A stretch of DNA of 62,421 nucleotides from Arthrobacter mobilis (GCF_012395835.1 NZ_JAAZSQ010000024.1:1-62421); one strand, 5' to 3'; numbered from the stretch's first letter, positions 36,930-45,464 are shown. The notes: generated from the sequence alone by a model not told the origin. Program-made: numbers and translations.

Positions 36930-37520
36930 CTACGGCTTGCGCTGCTGCGGGTACGGTGCCTCATGCCGGGCGAGCATCTGCACGAATTCGGCAATCCTGC
37001 GCTCCCGCGCCGCAGGGGTCCTGAGCGTCTGCAGCCGGTAGTACAGGGCGTACCGGTTCACCGACGTCAGCACGTCGAACATCGCCTGCGCCTCGGGCAC
37101 CGCCGCAATCGCCGCCGCCAGGTCCGCGGGTAGCTCGGCTGTTGCCTGCCCGGCGTAGGCCATTTCCCAGCGCCCGTCCGCCTTCGCCGCGGCCACGGCG
37201 GCCCGGCCGGCCTCGTGCATCCTGCCGGCAGCCTCCAGCCGCTGCACATGTGCCACGTTCCGCGCCGACCAGGCGCTCTTCGGCCCGCGCGGGGTGGTGC
37301 GCTGCAGATAGCTGCCCTCGTCCCGTTTGGCCACCTGTCCGTCGATCCAGCCAAAGCACAGCGCTTCGTCCAGGGCCTCGGCGTAGGTCAAGGTGGTGAC
37401 CGTGCCGCCCTTCTTCCCCAGCACCAGCCAGACCCCGGGCGAGGCGGCATGGTTTTCCTCCAGCCAGGTGCGCCAGGCAACGGCATCGGGCAGCAGCAGT
37501 TCGGGCAGGTCGGCAGCCAT
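36930..37520 (-). CDS. YdeI/OmpD-associated-type protein
   Basis: A 196-residue soluble protein of the YdeI family. WRTWLEENHAASPGVWLVLG, LTYAEALDEALCFGWIDGQV and YLQRTTPRGPKSAWSARNVA are typical, and a C-terminal helical region contains ADLAAAIAA and ALYYRLQTLRTPAARERRIA. In other bacteria members were linked to antimicrobial peptide resistance; the molecular activity is unclear. The ATG at 37520 lies 6 nt after TACACT (minus strand, 37532-37527), which suggests a leaderless transcript; the longer open frame upstream has no support. It converges on fbpC. Confidence 0.82.
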   Translation of the reverse strand: MAADLPELLLPDAVAWRTWLEENHAASPGVWLVLGKKGGTVTTLTYAEALDEALCFGWIDGQVAKRDEGSYLQRTTPRGPKSAWSARNVAHVQRLEAAGRMHEAGRAAVAAAKADGRWEMAYAGQATAELPADLAAAIAAVPEAQAMFDVLTSVNRYALYYRLQTLRTPAARERRIAEFVQMLARHEAPYPQQRKP

Positions 37521-37669
37521 GGCGCCAGTGTAAGTGCCCCGGGGCCCCGAACCGAGCCCACGAGGTTTGGGGGGCACGGAACGCTGCTTCGGAACGGCGC
37601 CCGGCGTGGCTGCGCCAATGTGACTATGCCAACGTGACGGCCCGGAGAGCGGTGGGGTAGAACAACTAT

Positions 37670-38209
37670 ATGAGTGTACGCACACCCGACCCCTATCCCG
37701 GCTGGCTGTCCGAAGAGGATCTCTACGAAGCCAGGCAGCGGCTTCCCATGCTGTACGTCGAAGCCGTCCCGGTCAGGCTCGATGCGCTCGGCTATGTCAC
37801 CGAGGTGGGCCTGCTGCTGCAGGCCACCCCCGACGGGGAGATCGTGCGGTCCTTCGTCTCCGGCCGGGTGATGTACCGGGAGACCATCCGTGCGGCACTG
37901 CTGCGGCATCTGGAAAAGGACCTGGGCGCCCTGGCGCTGCCGCAACTGCCGGCCAGCCCGGCGCCCTTCACCGTGGCCGAATACTTCCCCTCGCCGTCGG
38001 AAACCGGACTCACCGACGACCGGCAGCATGCCGTCGCCCTGGCCTACGTCATCCCGGTCACCGGCGAGTGCCAGCCCCGGCAGGATGCCCTCGAGCTGAC
38101 CTGGATGTCCCCGCAGGATGCGCTGAGCCCGGAGGTGCAGGCCGAATTCACCGGCGGCCGCGGCAACCTGCTGCGCCAGGCCCTGGCCCACGCCGGCTGG
38201 TGCCGCTGA
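37670..38209 (+). CDS. NUDIX-like protein (DUF4916 type)
   Basis: A 179-residue protein resembling the actinobacterial DUF4916/NUDIX hydrolase family. PYPGWLSEEDLYEARQRLPM at the N-terminus, YVEAVPVRLDALGYVTEVGL, and GRVMYRETIRAALLRHLEKD at the position of the NUDIX helix are visible. The canonical NUDIX box GX5EX7REUXEEXGU is not complete here, so catalytic activity is doubtful. No Shine-Dalgarno is seen; TAGAAC lies 6 nt before the ATG. Confidence 0.75.
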   Translation: MSVRTPDPYPGWLSEEDLYEARQRLPMLYVEAVPVRLDALGYVTEVGLLLQATPDGEIVRSFVSGRVMYRETIRAALLRHLEKDLGALALPQLPASPAPFTVAEYFPSPSETGLTDDRQHAVALAYVIPVTGECQPRQDALELTWMSPQDALSPEVQAEFTGGRGNLLRQALAHAGWCR

Positions 38210-38313
38210 GTTCCTCCTCGGGAAGGAACGCCCGCGTGGCACCCCGTCCGGCTGGTAACGGTTCCATATACTAAGGCGGGGGTGGGGACCAGCCGTGGAT
38301 GAAGGGTGCACCG

Positions 38314-39204
38314 ATGATCGAGCTTCAGCCGAAGACCTACATCAATATCGTTAAGGCTGAAGCAGTGGTCCGGGGACACAAGTTCCTCACCCGCAGCCGC
38401 AAGCACTCGGCGCCGGTGGTGTCCACCGCCGTCGAGCTCGACGACTTCGGCACGCCGGCGCTCATTGTCGCCACGCTCGAGGACGGCACCACCGTGCGGA
38501 TCGCCCACGGTTCCACCATCCGCGTGGTCTCGAACCGGCCCAAGCTGATGAAGGGCACCGCCCTGGCGCTGGACGACCTGGAACTGATCCCGGCCGAAGA
38601 GGGCACCCCCGAGGCAGTGATTGTGGACGTGGCCCGCGCCCATCCGGACCGGCCCAGGATCCAGCGCATTGCCGCCCGGCTCAGCCGCGGGCTGAACACC
38701 AAGGCCGGCAGCAACCTGCAGGACGTGCGGGACCTGGCCCACACCCTCTTCGTGGACCTGGACGACCGGGAGAACGCCCTGACCGTCTGCGGGCTGATCA
38801 CGGACCTGCCCTTCGACGGGAACTTCGGGCGCTGGAAGTGGATCCAGTCCGCTCTGGCCCTGGCCGCCTACATCAATTACGACGCCGGGAATCTGGTGGC
38901 GGCCGACAAGCTCGCCGAGGCGCTGCGCTCCCCGGACGACGCCGACGAGGACCCGTTCCGGGCCAAGGTCAACGCCGCCGTGCGCCAGCGCCAGCTGAAC
39001 GAACCGAACCTGTACGACAAGGAGATCCACCGCGCGATGGCGGCGGTGGACCGGTCCGCCGAGCGGGACTGGCGGGTGCTGCGCCTGGGCGCGCTGATGT
39101 TCCTGCGCGCCCACGGCGGGTCCGAAACGCTGGAACCGGCCGAACTGGACCGGCGGATCCGCAACGAACTGGTGGCCATCCGGGCCCTGAACGAGACGCA
39201 CTAA
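38314..39204 (+). CDS. Conserved hypothetical protein (possible DUF6707)
   Basis: A 296-residue soluble protein. The N-terminal 90 residues are beta-rich (EAVVRGHKFLTRSRKH, ALIVATLEDGTTVRIAHGST), followed by a helical region (about 130-290) with TPR-like spacing: LARRLSRG-like helices and LALAAYINYDAGNLVAADKL. I do not recognise an enzyme motif; a scaffold or stress-response role is possible. ATG 38314 is chosen over 38299 because GAAGGG lies 7 nt upstream. It is probably monocistronic. Confidence 0.65.
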   Translation: MIELQPKTYINIVKAEAVVRGHKFLTRSRKHSAPVVSTAVELDDFGTPALIVATLEDGTTVRIAHGSTIRVVSNRPKLMKGTALALDDLELIPAEEGTPEAVIVDVARAHPDRPRIQRIAARLSRGLNTKAGSNLQDVRDLAHTLFVDLDDRENALTVCGLITDLPFDGNFGRWKWIQSALALAAYINYDAGNLVAADKLAEALRSPDDADEDPFRAKVNAAVRQRQLNEPNLYDKEIHRAMAAVDRSAERDWRVLRLGALMFLRAHGGSETLEPAELDRRIRNELVAIRALNETH

Positions 39205-39255
39205 AGCCCGCCGGGGCTCTGGCCCCTGTCCGCGCCCGGGGGTAGAGTCGGCAGC

Positions 39256-40020
39256 ATGTCGGATACCACTGTTGGGACAGAGCCGCTGAGCGTCCACATC
39301 AACGCCGACGCCCGGCAGGTATGGGTCATGCTGCGCGAGCCGTCGCTGATTGCCCAGTGGCATGGCTGGGAAGCCGGCGGCCTTGAGGACGAAATCAACC
39401 AGATTTACTTCACCGACGCCGTCGAGAGCGACGACCACAAAAGCCTCACCCTCGGCGGGCGCTACACCTTCACCCTGGAACCTGTCGAGGACGGCACCGT
39501 ACTCACCCTGGAACGCAGCGGCGCGGTGACCGAAGAGGAGGCGGACTGGGACCGGGACGTGGCCGAAGGCTGGCAGAGCTTCCTGCAGCAGCTGCGCTTC
39601 GCCCTGGAGCGGCACCCGAACGCCCGGCGCCAGACCACGTACTTCGCCGACGACTCGGCCCCGCCCGGCGGCGCCCTGCAGAACCTCGGCCTGGACCGGC
39701 TGCCCGCGCCGGGCGAGGAGTACGAGACCGAACTCGGCACTGGCGAAACCATCGCCGGCAAGGTCTGGTTCAAGTCGGCACACCAGGTGGGCCTGACCGT
39801 GCACTCCTACGCCGAGCACGGGGACGGGCTGCTGATCGTGGCCGAGCTGCCCAGGACCCAGGCCCGGCCCGACGGCGGCACGCAGGTGCTGATCACCACC
39901 TATGACCTGGGCGCCAAGGCCCTGGCCGAGCTGCGCGCGCGCTGGGACAGCTGGCGGACCGAGCACTTCCCGTCCTCCCAGCCGCTGGCCGTGGGCAACG
40001 CCGCCGGTCCGGTGGCCTGA
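39256..40020 (+). CDS. SRPBCC (START-like) domain protein
   Basis: A 254-residue protein with a START/AHSA1-type helix-grip domain in its first half: SVHINADARQVWVMLREPSL and GGRYTFTLEPVEDGTVLTLE with the terminal helix DVAEGWQSFLQQLRFALERH. The second half repeats a beta-rich unit that may be a second, degenerate START domain. Such proteins bind hydrophobic ligands; this one has no known ligand. TAGAGT (39243-39248) lies 7 nt before the ATG, pointing to a leaderless transcript. Confidence 0.75.
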   Translation: MSDTTVGTEPLSVHINADARQVWVMLREPSLIAQWHGWEAGGLEDEINQIYFTDAVESDDHKSLTLGGRYTFTLEPVEDGTVLTLERSGAVTEEEADWDRDVAEGWQSFLQQLRFALERHPNARRQTTYFADDSAPPGGALQNLGLDRLPAPGEEYETELGTGETIAGKVWFKSAHQVGLTVHSYAEHGDGLLIVAELPRTQARPDGGTQVLITTYDLGAKALAELRARWDSWRTEHFPSSQPLAVGNAAGPVA

Positions 40021-40072
40021 GCCCGGCCGGCGGACGGTAAGGCAAGACGGTCGGGTAAGGCAAAATGGATGC

Positions 40073-41335
40073 GTGCCCCAGTCTGATTTTTCCTTTGCCA
40101 TCGGTCACCGCCTGAGCGAAACCGCCGGGCCGGACCAGTCCGGCGGCGGGTTCCTGGGGCGCACGGGCACCATGTCCACCCCGCACGGCCAGATCCACAC
40201 GCCCGCGTTCATCGCCGTCGGCACCAAGGCCACGGTCAAGGCCGTGCTGCCCGAGGCCATGCGCGACCTCGGCGCGCAGGCGCTGCTGGCCAATGCCTAC
40301 CACCTCTACCTGCAGCCCGGCCCGGACGTGCTGGACGAGGCGGGGGGCCTGGGCAGATTCATGAACTGGTCCGGGCCCACCTTCACCGATTCCGGCGGCT
40401 TCCAAGTGATGAGCCTGGGCTCGGGGTTCAAGAAGGTCATCAACATGGAAGCGGTGGACCAGTCTGGCCCGGATGACCAGGTAGCGGCCGGCAAGGAGCG
40501 TCTGGCGCACGTGGACGACGACGGCGTGTGGTTCAAATCCCACCTGAACGGGGACCGGCACCGCTTCACCCCCGAGATCTCCATGCAGGTGCAGCACAAG
40601 ATCGGCGCGGACATCATGTTCGCCTTCGACGAGCTGACCACGCTGCAGAACTCCCGCCGCTACCAGGAAGAGAGCCTGGAGCGCACCCGGCTCTGGGCCG
40701 AGCGCTGCGTGGCCGAGCATGAGCGGCTCACCCTTGAGCGCTCGCACCGGCCGTATCAGGCGCTCTTCGGCGTGATCCAGGGCGCCCAGTACGAGGACCT
40801 GCGCCGCAAGGCCAGCCGGGACCTGGGCAACATGAATTTCGACGGCTTCGGCCTCGGCGGCGCGCTGGAGAAGGAGAACCTGGGCACGATCGTGCGCTGG
40901 TGCAGCGAGGAACTGCCCGAGGACAAGCCCCGGCACCTGCTGGGCATCTCCGAGCCGGACGACATCTTCACGGCCATCGAGAACGGTGCGGACACCTTCG
41001 ACTGCGTCTCCCCCACGCGCGTGGCCCGCAACTCCGCCTTCTACACGCCCGAAGGCCGGAAGAACCTCTCCAACGCCCGGTTCAAGCGCGATTTCTCCCC
41101 GCTGGTGGACGGCTGCGACTGCTACGCCTGCGCGCACTACACCCGCGCCTACATCCACCACCTGCACAAGGCCGGCGAGATGGTCAGCCACACCCTGATT
41201 TCCATCCACAACGAACGGTTCATCGTGAAGCTGGTCGACGACGCGCGGCTGGCCATCGCCGACGGCAGCTTCTTTGAGTTCAAGGACGAGGTCCTGGGCC
41301 GCTACTACGGCCGGACTCCCCCGGCGAGCGCCTAG
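40073..41335 (+). CDS. tgt: Queuine/preQ1 tRNA-ribosyltransferase
   Basis: Exchanges guanine-34 of GUN-anticodon tRNAs for a queuosine precursor. The 420-residue TIM-barrel protein carries TPAFIAVGTKATVKAV, TFTDSGGFQVMSLG (catalytic Asp), DIMFAFDELTTL (the second catalytic Asp) and the zinc site CDCYACAHYTRAYIHHL. Relative to E. coli Tgt it has a long insert at about 120-160 (KVINMEAVDQSGPDDQVAAG), common in actinobacteria. GTG 40073 is the only start close to the conserved N-terminus. A queuosine-precursor transporter gene lies 7 kb downstream in this window, while no queCDEF synthesis genes are visible, so salvage is likely. Confidence 0.93.
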   Translation: MPQSDFSFAIGHRLSETAGPDQSGGGFLGRTGTMSTPHGQIHTPAFIAVGTKATVKAVLPEAMRDLGAQALLANAYHLYLQPGPDVLDEAGGLGRFMNWSGPTFTDSGGFQVMSLGSGFKKVINMEAVDQSGPDDQVAAGKERLAHVDDDGVWFKSHLNGDRHRFTPEISMQVQHKIGADIMFAFDELTTLQNSRRYQEESLERTRLWAERCVAEHERLTLERSHRPYQALFGVIQGAQYEDLRRKASRDLGNMNFDGFGLGGALEKENLGTIVRWCSEELPEDKPRHLLGISEPDDIFTAIENGADTFDCVSPTRVARNSAFYTPEGRKNLSNARFKRDFSPLVDGCDCYACAHYTRAYIHHLHKAGEMVSHTLISIHNERFIVKLVDDARLAIADGSFFEFKDEVLGRYYGRTPPASA

Positions 41336-41338
41336 GGT

Positions 41339-41473
41339 GCCTCGAGGGCGATGACCAGCCTCCGGCGTCATCACCCGCTGCTGGGCCTCGGCATGTCCGA
41401 CCACGTTGTAGGCCGCAAGCCCGTACAGATGGTCCGGATTATGGAACGTCGGGTATACAACAGCGTCTGCCAT
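41339..41473 (-). pseudogene. Short or truncated ORF downstream of heme oxygenase
   Basis: On the minus strand GGAAGGA stands 5-6 nt before an ATG at 41473, and the frame reads MADAVVYPTFHNPDHLYGLA and YNVVGHAEAQQRVMTPEAGH before entering the antisense strand of tgt without a stop. One base shift near 41365 would give RRLVIALEAP and a stop at about 41335. It starts 28 nt after the heme oxygenase stop, so it was a second gene of that operon. It is either a frameshifted small protein or the 5' end of a gene cut off at the tgt junction. No family recognised. Confidence 0.4.
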
Positions 41474-41501
41474 GACAATCCTTCCGCAGGGCCGCCGGTG
41501 C

Positions 41502-42197
41502 CTAACCGCCCGGCAGCTGTTTTCCGCCGGGGCCTGCCACATTTGCCGGATACCGGCGGTCCAGTTCCTCGAAGAGGGCGCGGTTCAGGCCAAAGCCCCG
41601 CGCCACTTCGTCGATGAAGACCTGCTGTTCCGCCGGCGAAGCCATGACCGCATTGAGCGCGGCACGGTAGCCGTCCTTGTACGGCTTCGGTTTCCCGATG
41701 CCGTTGAATCGCCACATCGAGAGCATCTCGGGCGGCACATCGTAATGCCTGCCCACCAGTTGCCCCATGATCCGACCTCCGGATAAATCCCCCAGATACC
41801 GAAGATAATGGTGCGCCAGGAACGCCGGGCGGCTGCCCGCGGCGGCCTGCTCCAGGCGCGCCACATACTCCCGGGTAGCGGCCAACCGCTCCCTGGGGAC
41901 ACGGACCCCGTAGACCGGCAGGAGCAGTTTCAGGTCCGAGCGCAGGGACGGCATCCGGTCAAGCCGCACATCCAGAAGCGCCCTCAGGTCAGGGCCGGCA
42001 TTCCTGCGCAGCGCCCTTGACCCCGCCTCCAGCGCCTCGTAGATGTAGGCGTACTGGACCAGAAGACGCACATAGTCGGCGCCGGAGCGCCTTCCCTCAA
42101 GAAGGGACGTGATGAAGCCCGAATTCTCGGCTGACTCATGGTCGGCCTTGGTGGCGGACCGCAATCGGTCCGCAAACGACACGATGTCATTCATCAT
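41502..42197 (-). CDS. Biliverdin-producing heme oxygenase
   Basis: Opens heme to biliverdin, CO and Fe(II), a way to get iron from heme. The 231-residue protein has the proximal histidine in SATKADHESAENSGFI (residue 20) and the distal-helix signature YLRYLGDLSGGRIMGQL, as in HmuO of corynebacteria. GGAGGGAG precedes the ATG pair at 42197/42194. A strong DtxR/IdeR-like box lies 51-69 bases upstream, so iron repression is expected. It forms an iron-linked set with fbpABC, 5 kb away. Confidence 0.94.
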   Translation of the reverse strand: MMNDIVSFADRLRSATKADHESAENSGFITSLLEGRRSGADYVRLLVQYAYIYEALEAGSRALRRNAGPDLRALLDVRLDRMPSLRSDLKLLLPVYGVRVPRERLAATREYVARLEQAAAGSRPAFLAHHYLRYLGDLSGGRIMGQLVGRHYDVPPEMLSMWRFNGIGKPKPYKDGYRAALNAVMASPAEQQVFIDEVARGFGLNRALFEELDRRYPANVAGPGGKQLPGG

Positions 42198-42247
42198 GCA
42201 GGACTCCCTCCCATACTTCCGCGGCCGGACCGCAGGCGCCGTCCCAC

Positions 42248-42266
42248 GAAGCCTAGGCTGACCTAA
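42248..42266. promoter_or_regulatory. DtxR/IdeR-like iron box of heme oxygenase
   Basis: Read on the minus strand, TTAGGTCAGCCTAGGCTTC matches the iron-box consensus TTAGGTTAGCCTAACCTAA at about 14 of 19 positions, including TTAGGT and AGCCTA. It overlaps a plausible -10 hexamer (TAGGCT), the ideal position for repression. Confidence 0.72.
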
Positions 42267-42421
42267 GCTTGATTGGAAAGTGCCGGTCCTGGCTTCCTGG
42301 ACATACGGGGCGGGCGCTTCAGCGGGATCCAGCCACCGCGGCGGCAGGTGCACAAACTGCCAAGCCCGAAGACAGCAACAGGCGCTCTCCTGCTCAGATT
42401 GTGCTGTCCAGCCAAGGCACT

Positions 42422-42451
42422 TTGACCTGCCGGCACCGGCCTTCCTATCCT
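42422..42451 (+). promoter_or_regulatory. Sigma-70-type promoter of the aminotransferase/permease pair
   Basis: TTGACC (42422-42427) and TATCCT (42446-42451) are separated by 18 bases. Transcription would start near 42458, giving a leader of about 48 bases. Confidence 0.6.
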
Positions 42452-42462
42452 CATGTGCCGTA

Positions 42463-42478
42463 CGCCACAGTTGTGGCG
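42463..42478. promoter_or_regulatory. CGCCACA/TGTGGCG inverted repeat, candidate operator
   Basis: CGCCACA-GT-TGTGGCG is a perfect 7-bp inverted repeat with a 2-base spacer, just downstream of the predicted start site and 27-43 bases before the aminotransferase ATG. It could be a repressor operator or a 5' leader hairpin. The regulator is unknown. Confidence 0.5.
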
Positions 42479-42505
42479 CACGCCGCTTGATCCAATGGAG
42501 GACAC

Positions 42506-43594
42506 ATGGCACTGGGCCACAGAACCGGGCTGGAACTCGTTCCCGCCTACAAGCAGGGCAAGGCCCCCGAACCGGGCGCCGGCGGCGGGGCCTTCAAGCT
42601 CTCCTCCAACGAAAACCCGTATCCGCCGCTGCCGTCGGTGCACCGCGCCGTCGTCGAGGCAGCCGCGGACCTCAACATCTACCCGGACATGGCGGCCCCG
42701 GAGCTGACTGCGCTGGTCGCGGACCGCTTCGACGTGCCGGCCTCGAGCATCGTCTTCGGCGCCGGCTCGGTCGAGGTGGCCTCCCAGCTCATCCACGCGG
42801 TCGCAAGCCCCGGGGACGAGGTCGTCTTCGCCTGGCGCTCGTTCGAGGCCTACCCGGCGCTGGTGCGCGTGGCCGGCTGTGTGCCGGTGCCCGTGCCGCT
42901 GGACGATGCCGGCGGCCACGACCTGCCCGCCATGGCCCGCGCCGTCACCGGCCGGACCCGGCTGGTGTTCGTGTGCAACCCGAACAACCCGACCGGCACG
43001 GTCACCACCACCGCCGCGCTCGAGGAATTCCTGGCCGCTGTCCCCGCCGGCGTGCTCGTCGTCATTGACGAGGCGTACGTGCACTTCAACGACGACCCGG
43101 ACTCCCCCGCCGGCGTCGAATTCTTCAAGCGGTACCCGAACGTGGCCGTGCTGCACACCTTCTCCAAGGCCTACGGACTGGCCGGGCTCCGGCTCGGCTA
43201 CGCTATTGCCCCGGCCGAGGTGGCCGCGAACCTGCGCAAGGTGGCGGTGCCCTTCGGCGTTACGGCCCTGGCGCAGCGGGCCGGCACGGCCTCGCTGGCC
43301 GCCGAGGCCGAACTGCAGGAGCGCGTGGACGTGCTCATCCGGGAGCGCCGGCGCGTGCACGCCGCCCTGGTCGAGGCCGGACTGCCGGTCCTGCCCTCCC
43401 GGGCGAACTTCCTGTGGATCGCCGCCGGCGGCCGGACCGCCGAGCTGAACCAGGTGCTGGAAGAGCACGGCCTGGCGGCCCGGGCGTTCGACGGCGAGGG
43501 CATCCGCGTCTCGATCGGCACTCCGGCAGCGAACGATGCCCTGATCCGGGCCGCGGCGGCCTGCCGGAACGCGCTGGCGGAGTCGCATGTCTGA
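42506..43594 (+). CDS. Histidinol-phosphate/aromatic aminotransferase
   Basis: A 362-residue PLP-dependent class I/II aminotransferase of the HisC/Pat group. FKLSSNENPYPPLPSV, CNPNNPTGTV, DEAYVHF and TFSKAYGLAGLRLGYA (PLP lysine 221) are diagnostic. In actinobacteria the short proteins of this group often act as aromatic amino acid aminotransferase (Pat). Because it overlaps an amino acid permease and not his genes, a catabolic or aromatic-transamination role is more likely than histidine biosynthesis. Its stop overlaps the permease start by 8 bases. Confidence 0.85.
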   Translation: MALGHRTGLELVPAYKQGKAPEPGAGGGAFKLSSNENPYPPLPSVHRAVVEAAADLNIYPDMAAPELTALVADRFDVPASSIVFGAGSVEVASQLIHAVASPGDEVVFAWRSFEAYPALVRVAGCVPVPVPLDDAGGHDLPAMARAVTGRTRLVFVCNPNNPTGTVTTTAALEEFLAAVPAGVLVVIDEAYVHFNDDPDSPAGVEFFKRYPNVAVLHTFSKAYGLAGLRLGYAIAPAEVAANLRKVAVPFGVTALAQRAGTASLAAEAELQERVDVLIRERRRVHAALVEAGLPVLPSRANFLWIAAGGRTAELNQVLEEHGLAARAFDGEGIRVSIGTPAANDALIRAAAACRNALAESHV

Positions 43595-45044
43595 GCGCAC
43601 GCCCCGGCCGATGAGCCGCCGGCAGCTGACCATGATGAGCCTGGGCGGGGCGATCGGTACCGGCCTGTTCATCGGCTCCGGATCCGGCATCGCCGCCGCC
43701 GGCCCCGCCGTCGTCGTGTCCTTCGCCGTCGCCGGATTCCTGGTGATCCTGCTGATGAACATGATGGCCGAAATGGCCGCCGCCCGGCCGGACGCCGGGG
43801 CCTTCTCGGTCTATGCCGAAAAGGCGATGGGCTTCACCGCCGGCGCGGTGATCGGGTGGCTGTACTGGATCCAGGCGGTCGTGGTCATCGCGGCCGAGGC
43901 CACCGCCGCCGCGGCCATCACCGCCGCCTGGTTCCCTGCCATCCCGCAGGGGGTGTGGGTACTGGCCTTCCTAGCGGTCTTCACGGCCGTCAACCTGATG
44001 GCCGTCTCCGGCTTCGGCACGTTCGAATACTGGTTCGCCATGCTGAAGGTGCTGGCCATTGTCGGGCTGCTGGCCGTCGGCGCAGCCATGATCTTCGGGC
44101 TGCTGCCCGGGGTGGCCGCGCCCGGCCTGGACAACCTGTTCGGCCACGGCGGCTTCGCCCCACACGGGATCACCGGCATCTGCTCGGCCCTACTGATTGT
44201 GGTCTTTGCCTTCGGCGGCACCGAGATCGTCACCATCGCGGCCGCGGAAAGCGACGACCCGGCGCGCAATATCGGCCGGGCCGTGCGCAGCGTGCTGGTG
44301 CGCATCCTGGTCTTCTACATCGGCTCGGTGCTGGTGATGGTCACGGTGCTGCCGTGGAATTCCACGGACCTGGCCGCCGGCCCGTTCGTGGCCGTACTGA
44401 AGGCCGCCCGGCTCTCGGGCGTGGAAACCGTGATGGCCGCGGTGATCGTCATCGCCCTGCTCTCGGCCCTGAACGCCAACCTGTACGGGGCCTCGCGCAT
44501 GCTGCTGTCGCTGTCGCGGCGGCGCATCGCTCCGCAGGCCCTCGGCCGGCGCTCGGCCAACGGCGCGCCCCGCCCGGCGGTGCTGGCCTGCGTGGCCTTC
44601 GGTGCGGTCACCGTGGTGCTCAACTTCCTGGCGCCCGACCTCGTGCTGCCGATGCTGCTGCGGGTCGTCGGCTCAACCGTCTTGGTCGTCTGGGTCTTCG
44701 TGGCCGTGTCCCAGCTGCTGCTGCGCCGCCGGGCCGACCGCGAGGGGACCCCGCTGTCGTTCAGGATGTGGGGCTTCCCGTACTTGTCGGTGCTGGCGCT
44801 GCTCCTGCTGGCCGCCATCATGGTGCTGGCCATGCTCGATCCCGCCAACCGGATCCAGCTGCTCTCCACCATCGGGCTGACCGTGCTGCTGGCCGTGCTG
44901 TGCCGGATCTTCGTGCCGCGCCCGGCACCGGTTCCGGCAGCCGGACACGCCGGGCCCGGGGCACCGGCAACTCGGGCGGACGACCCTGCGGATGCCGCCG
45001 GCGGCATCCGGGAGCCTGCCCGGGCAGCCGGCCCCGGCCGGTAA
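43587..45044 (+). CDS. Amino acid permease (APC superfamily, AAT type)
   Basis: A 485-residue, 12-helix permease. SRRQLTMMSLGGAIGTGLFI is the signature of the GabP/AroP/ProY branch, followed by AMGFTAGAVIGWLYWIQAVV and FAFGGTEIVTIAAAESDDPA. The C-terminus is a 40-residue Pro/Ala/Gly-rich cytoplasmic tail. Given the overlapping aromatic aminotransferase gene, an aromatic or histidine-like amino acid substrate is plausible. A tandem 17-bp repeat spans the stop codon and a terminator follows. Confidence 0.88.
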   Translation: MSERTPRPMSRRQLTMMSLGGAIGTGLFIGSGSGIAAAGPAVVVSFAVAGFLVILLMNMMAEMAAARPDAGAFSVYAEKAMGFTAGAVIGWLYWIQAVVVIAAEATAAAAITAAWFPAIPQGVWVLAFLAVFTAVNLMAVSGFGTFEYWFAMLKVLAIVGLLAVGAAMIFGLLPGVAAPGLDNLFGHGGFAPHGITGICSALLIVVFAFGGTEIVTIAAAESDDPARNIGRAVRSVLVRILVFYIGSVLVMVTVLPWNSTDLAAGPFVAVLKAARLSGVETVMAAVIVIALLSALNANLYGASRMLLSLSRRRIAPQALGRRSANGAPRPAVLACVAFGAVTVVLNFLAPDLVLPMLLRVVGSTVLVVWVFVAVSQLLLRRRADREGTPLSFRMWGFPYLSVLALLLLAAIMVLAMLDPANRIQLLSTIGLTVLLAVLCRIFVPRPAPVPAAGHAGPGAPATRADDPADAAGGIREPARAAGPGR

Positions 45045-45073
45045 CCGGCGCGGTCCGGTAACCGGCGCGGTCC
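45040..45073 (+). repeat. Tandem 17-bp repeat over the permease stop codon
   Basis: GGTAACCGGCGCGGTCC occurs twice in a row (45040-45056, 45057-45073). The first copy contains the permease stop codon TAA. The second overlaps the left arm of the terminator. Confidence 0.85.
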
Positions 45074-45108
45074 GGGACCGGCCCTCCGCGGGACCGGTCC
45101 CGGACCGC
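45067..45108 (+). terminator. Terminator after the permease
   Basis: GCGGTCCGGGACCGG (45067-45081) is perfectly complementary to CCGGTCCCGGACCGC (45094-45108), with a 12-base loop. There is no T-run. Confidence 0.65.
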
Positions 45109-45171
45109 AGCTGTTCTCACGGCCGGGCCCGGGGGCTAGAGTGGACCACAACTTCGAGCGAAGGAGAGGCC

Positions 45172-45453
45172 ATGTCCAGCCCCCGGGAAGAAGATTCACC
45201 CAACCTCGACGACGTCATCGAACCGCAGGGTGACGCCCTCCCCCAGCCCATCGCCAAGGGCCATGCCGGCATGCCCGACCGGCTCGACGACGACGCCCTG
45301 GCCGAAGCAACCGAGCAGGAGCGCGTCGCCGCCGGACTGCAGGACTACGCCCCCGGGCAGGTGCCCCCGGCGACCGATCCGCTGCCGCCGGAAGCGTCCG
45401 AGGAAGCCGACCGCGCCCAGCGCGGGCTGAACGAGGACGAGGAAGGCAGCTGA
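45172..45453 (+). CDS. Small acidic hydrophilic protein, unknown function
   Basis: A 93-residue protein rich in Asp, Glu and Pro without hydrophobic segments, probably disordered. PNLDDVIEPQGDALPQPIAK and the C-terminal SEEADRAQRGLNEDEEG have no known motif. AAGGAGAGG stands just before the ATG. Similar short acidic proteins are common in Micrococcaceae. It resembles in character the 69-residue protein at 54.7 kb. Confidence 0.7.
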   Translation: MSSPREEDSPNLDDVIEPQGDALPQPIAKGHAGMPDRLDDDALAEATEQERVAAGLQDYAPGQVPPATDPLPPEASEEADRAQRGLNEDEEGS

Positions 45454-45464
45454 CCCGCTGCCTT
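45443..45464 (+). terminator. Weak terminator-like hairpin
   Basis: AAGGCAGC and GCTGCCTT pair across TGACCC, with the stop codon of the small acidic gene in the loop. Confidence 0.4.
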
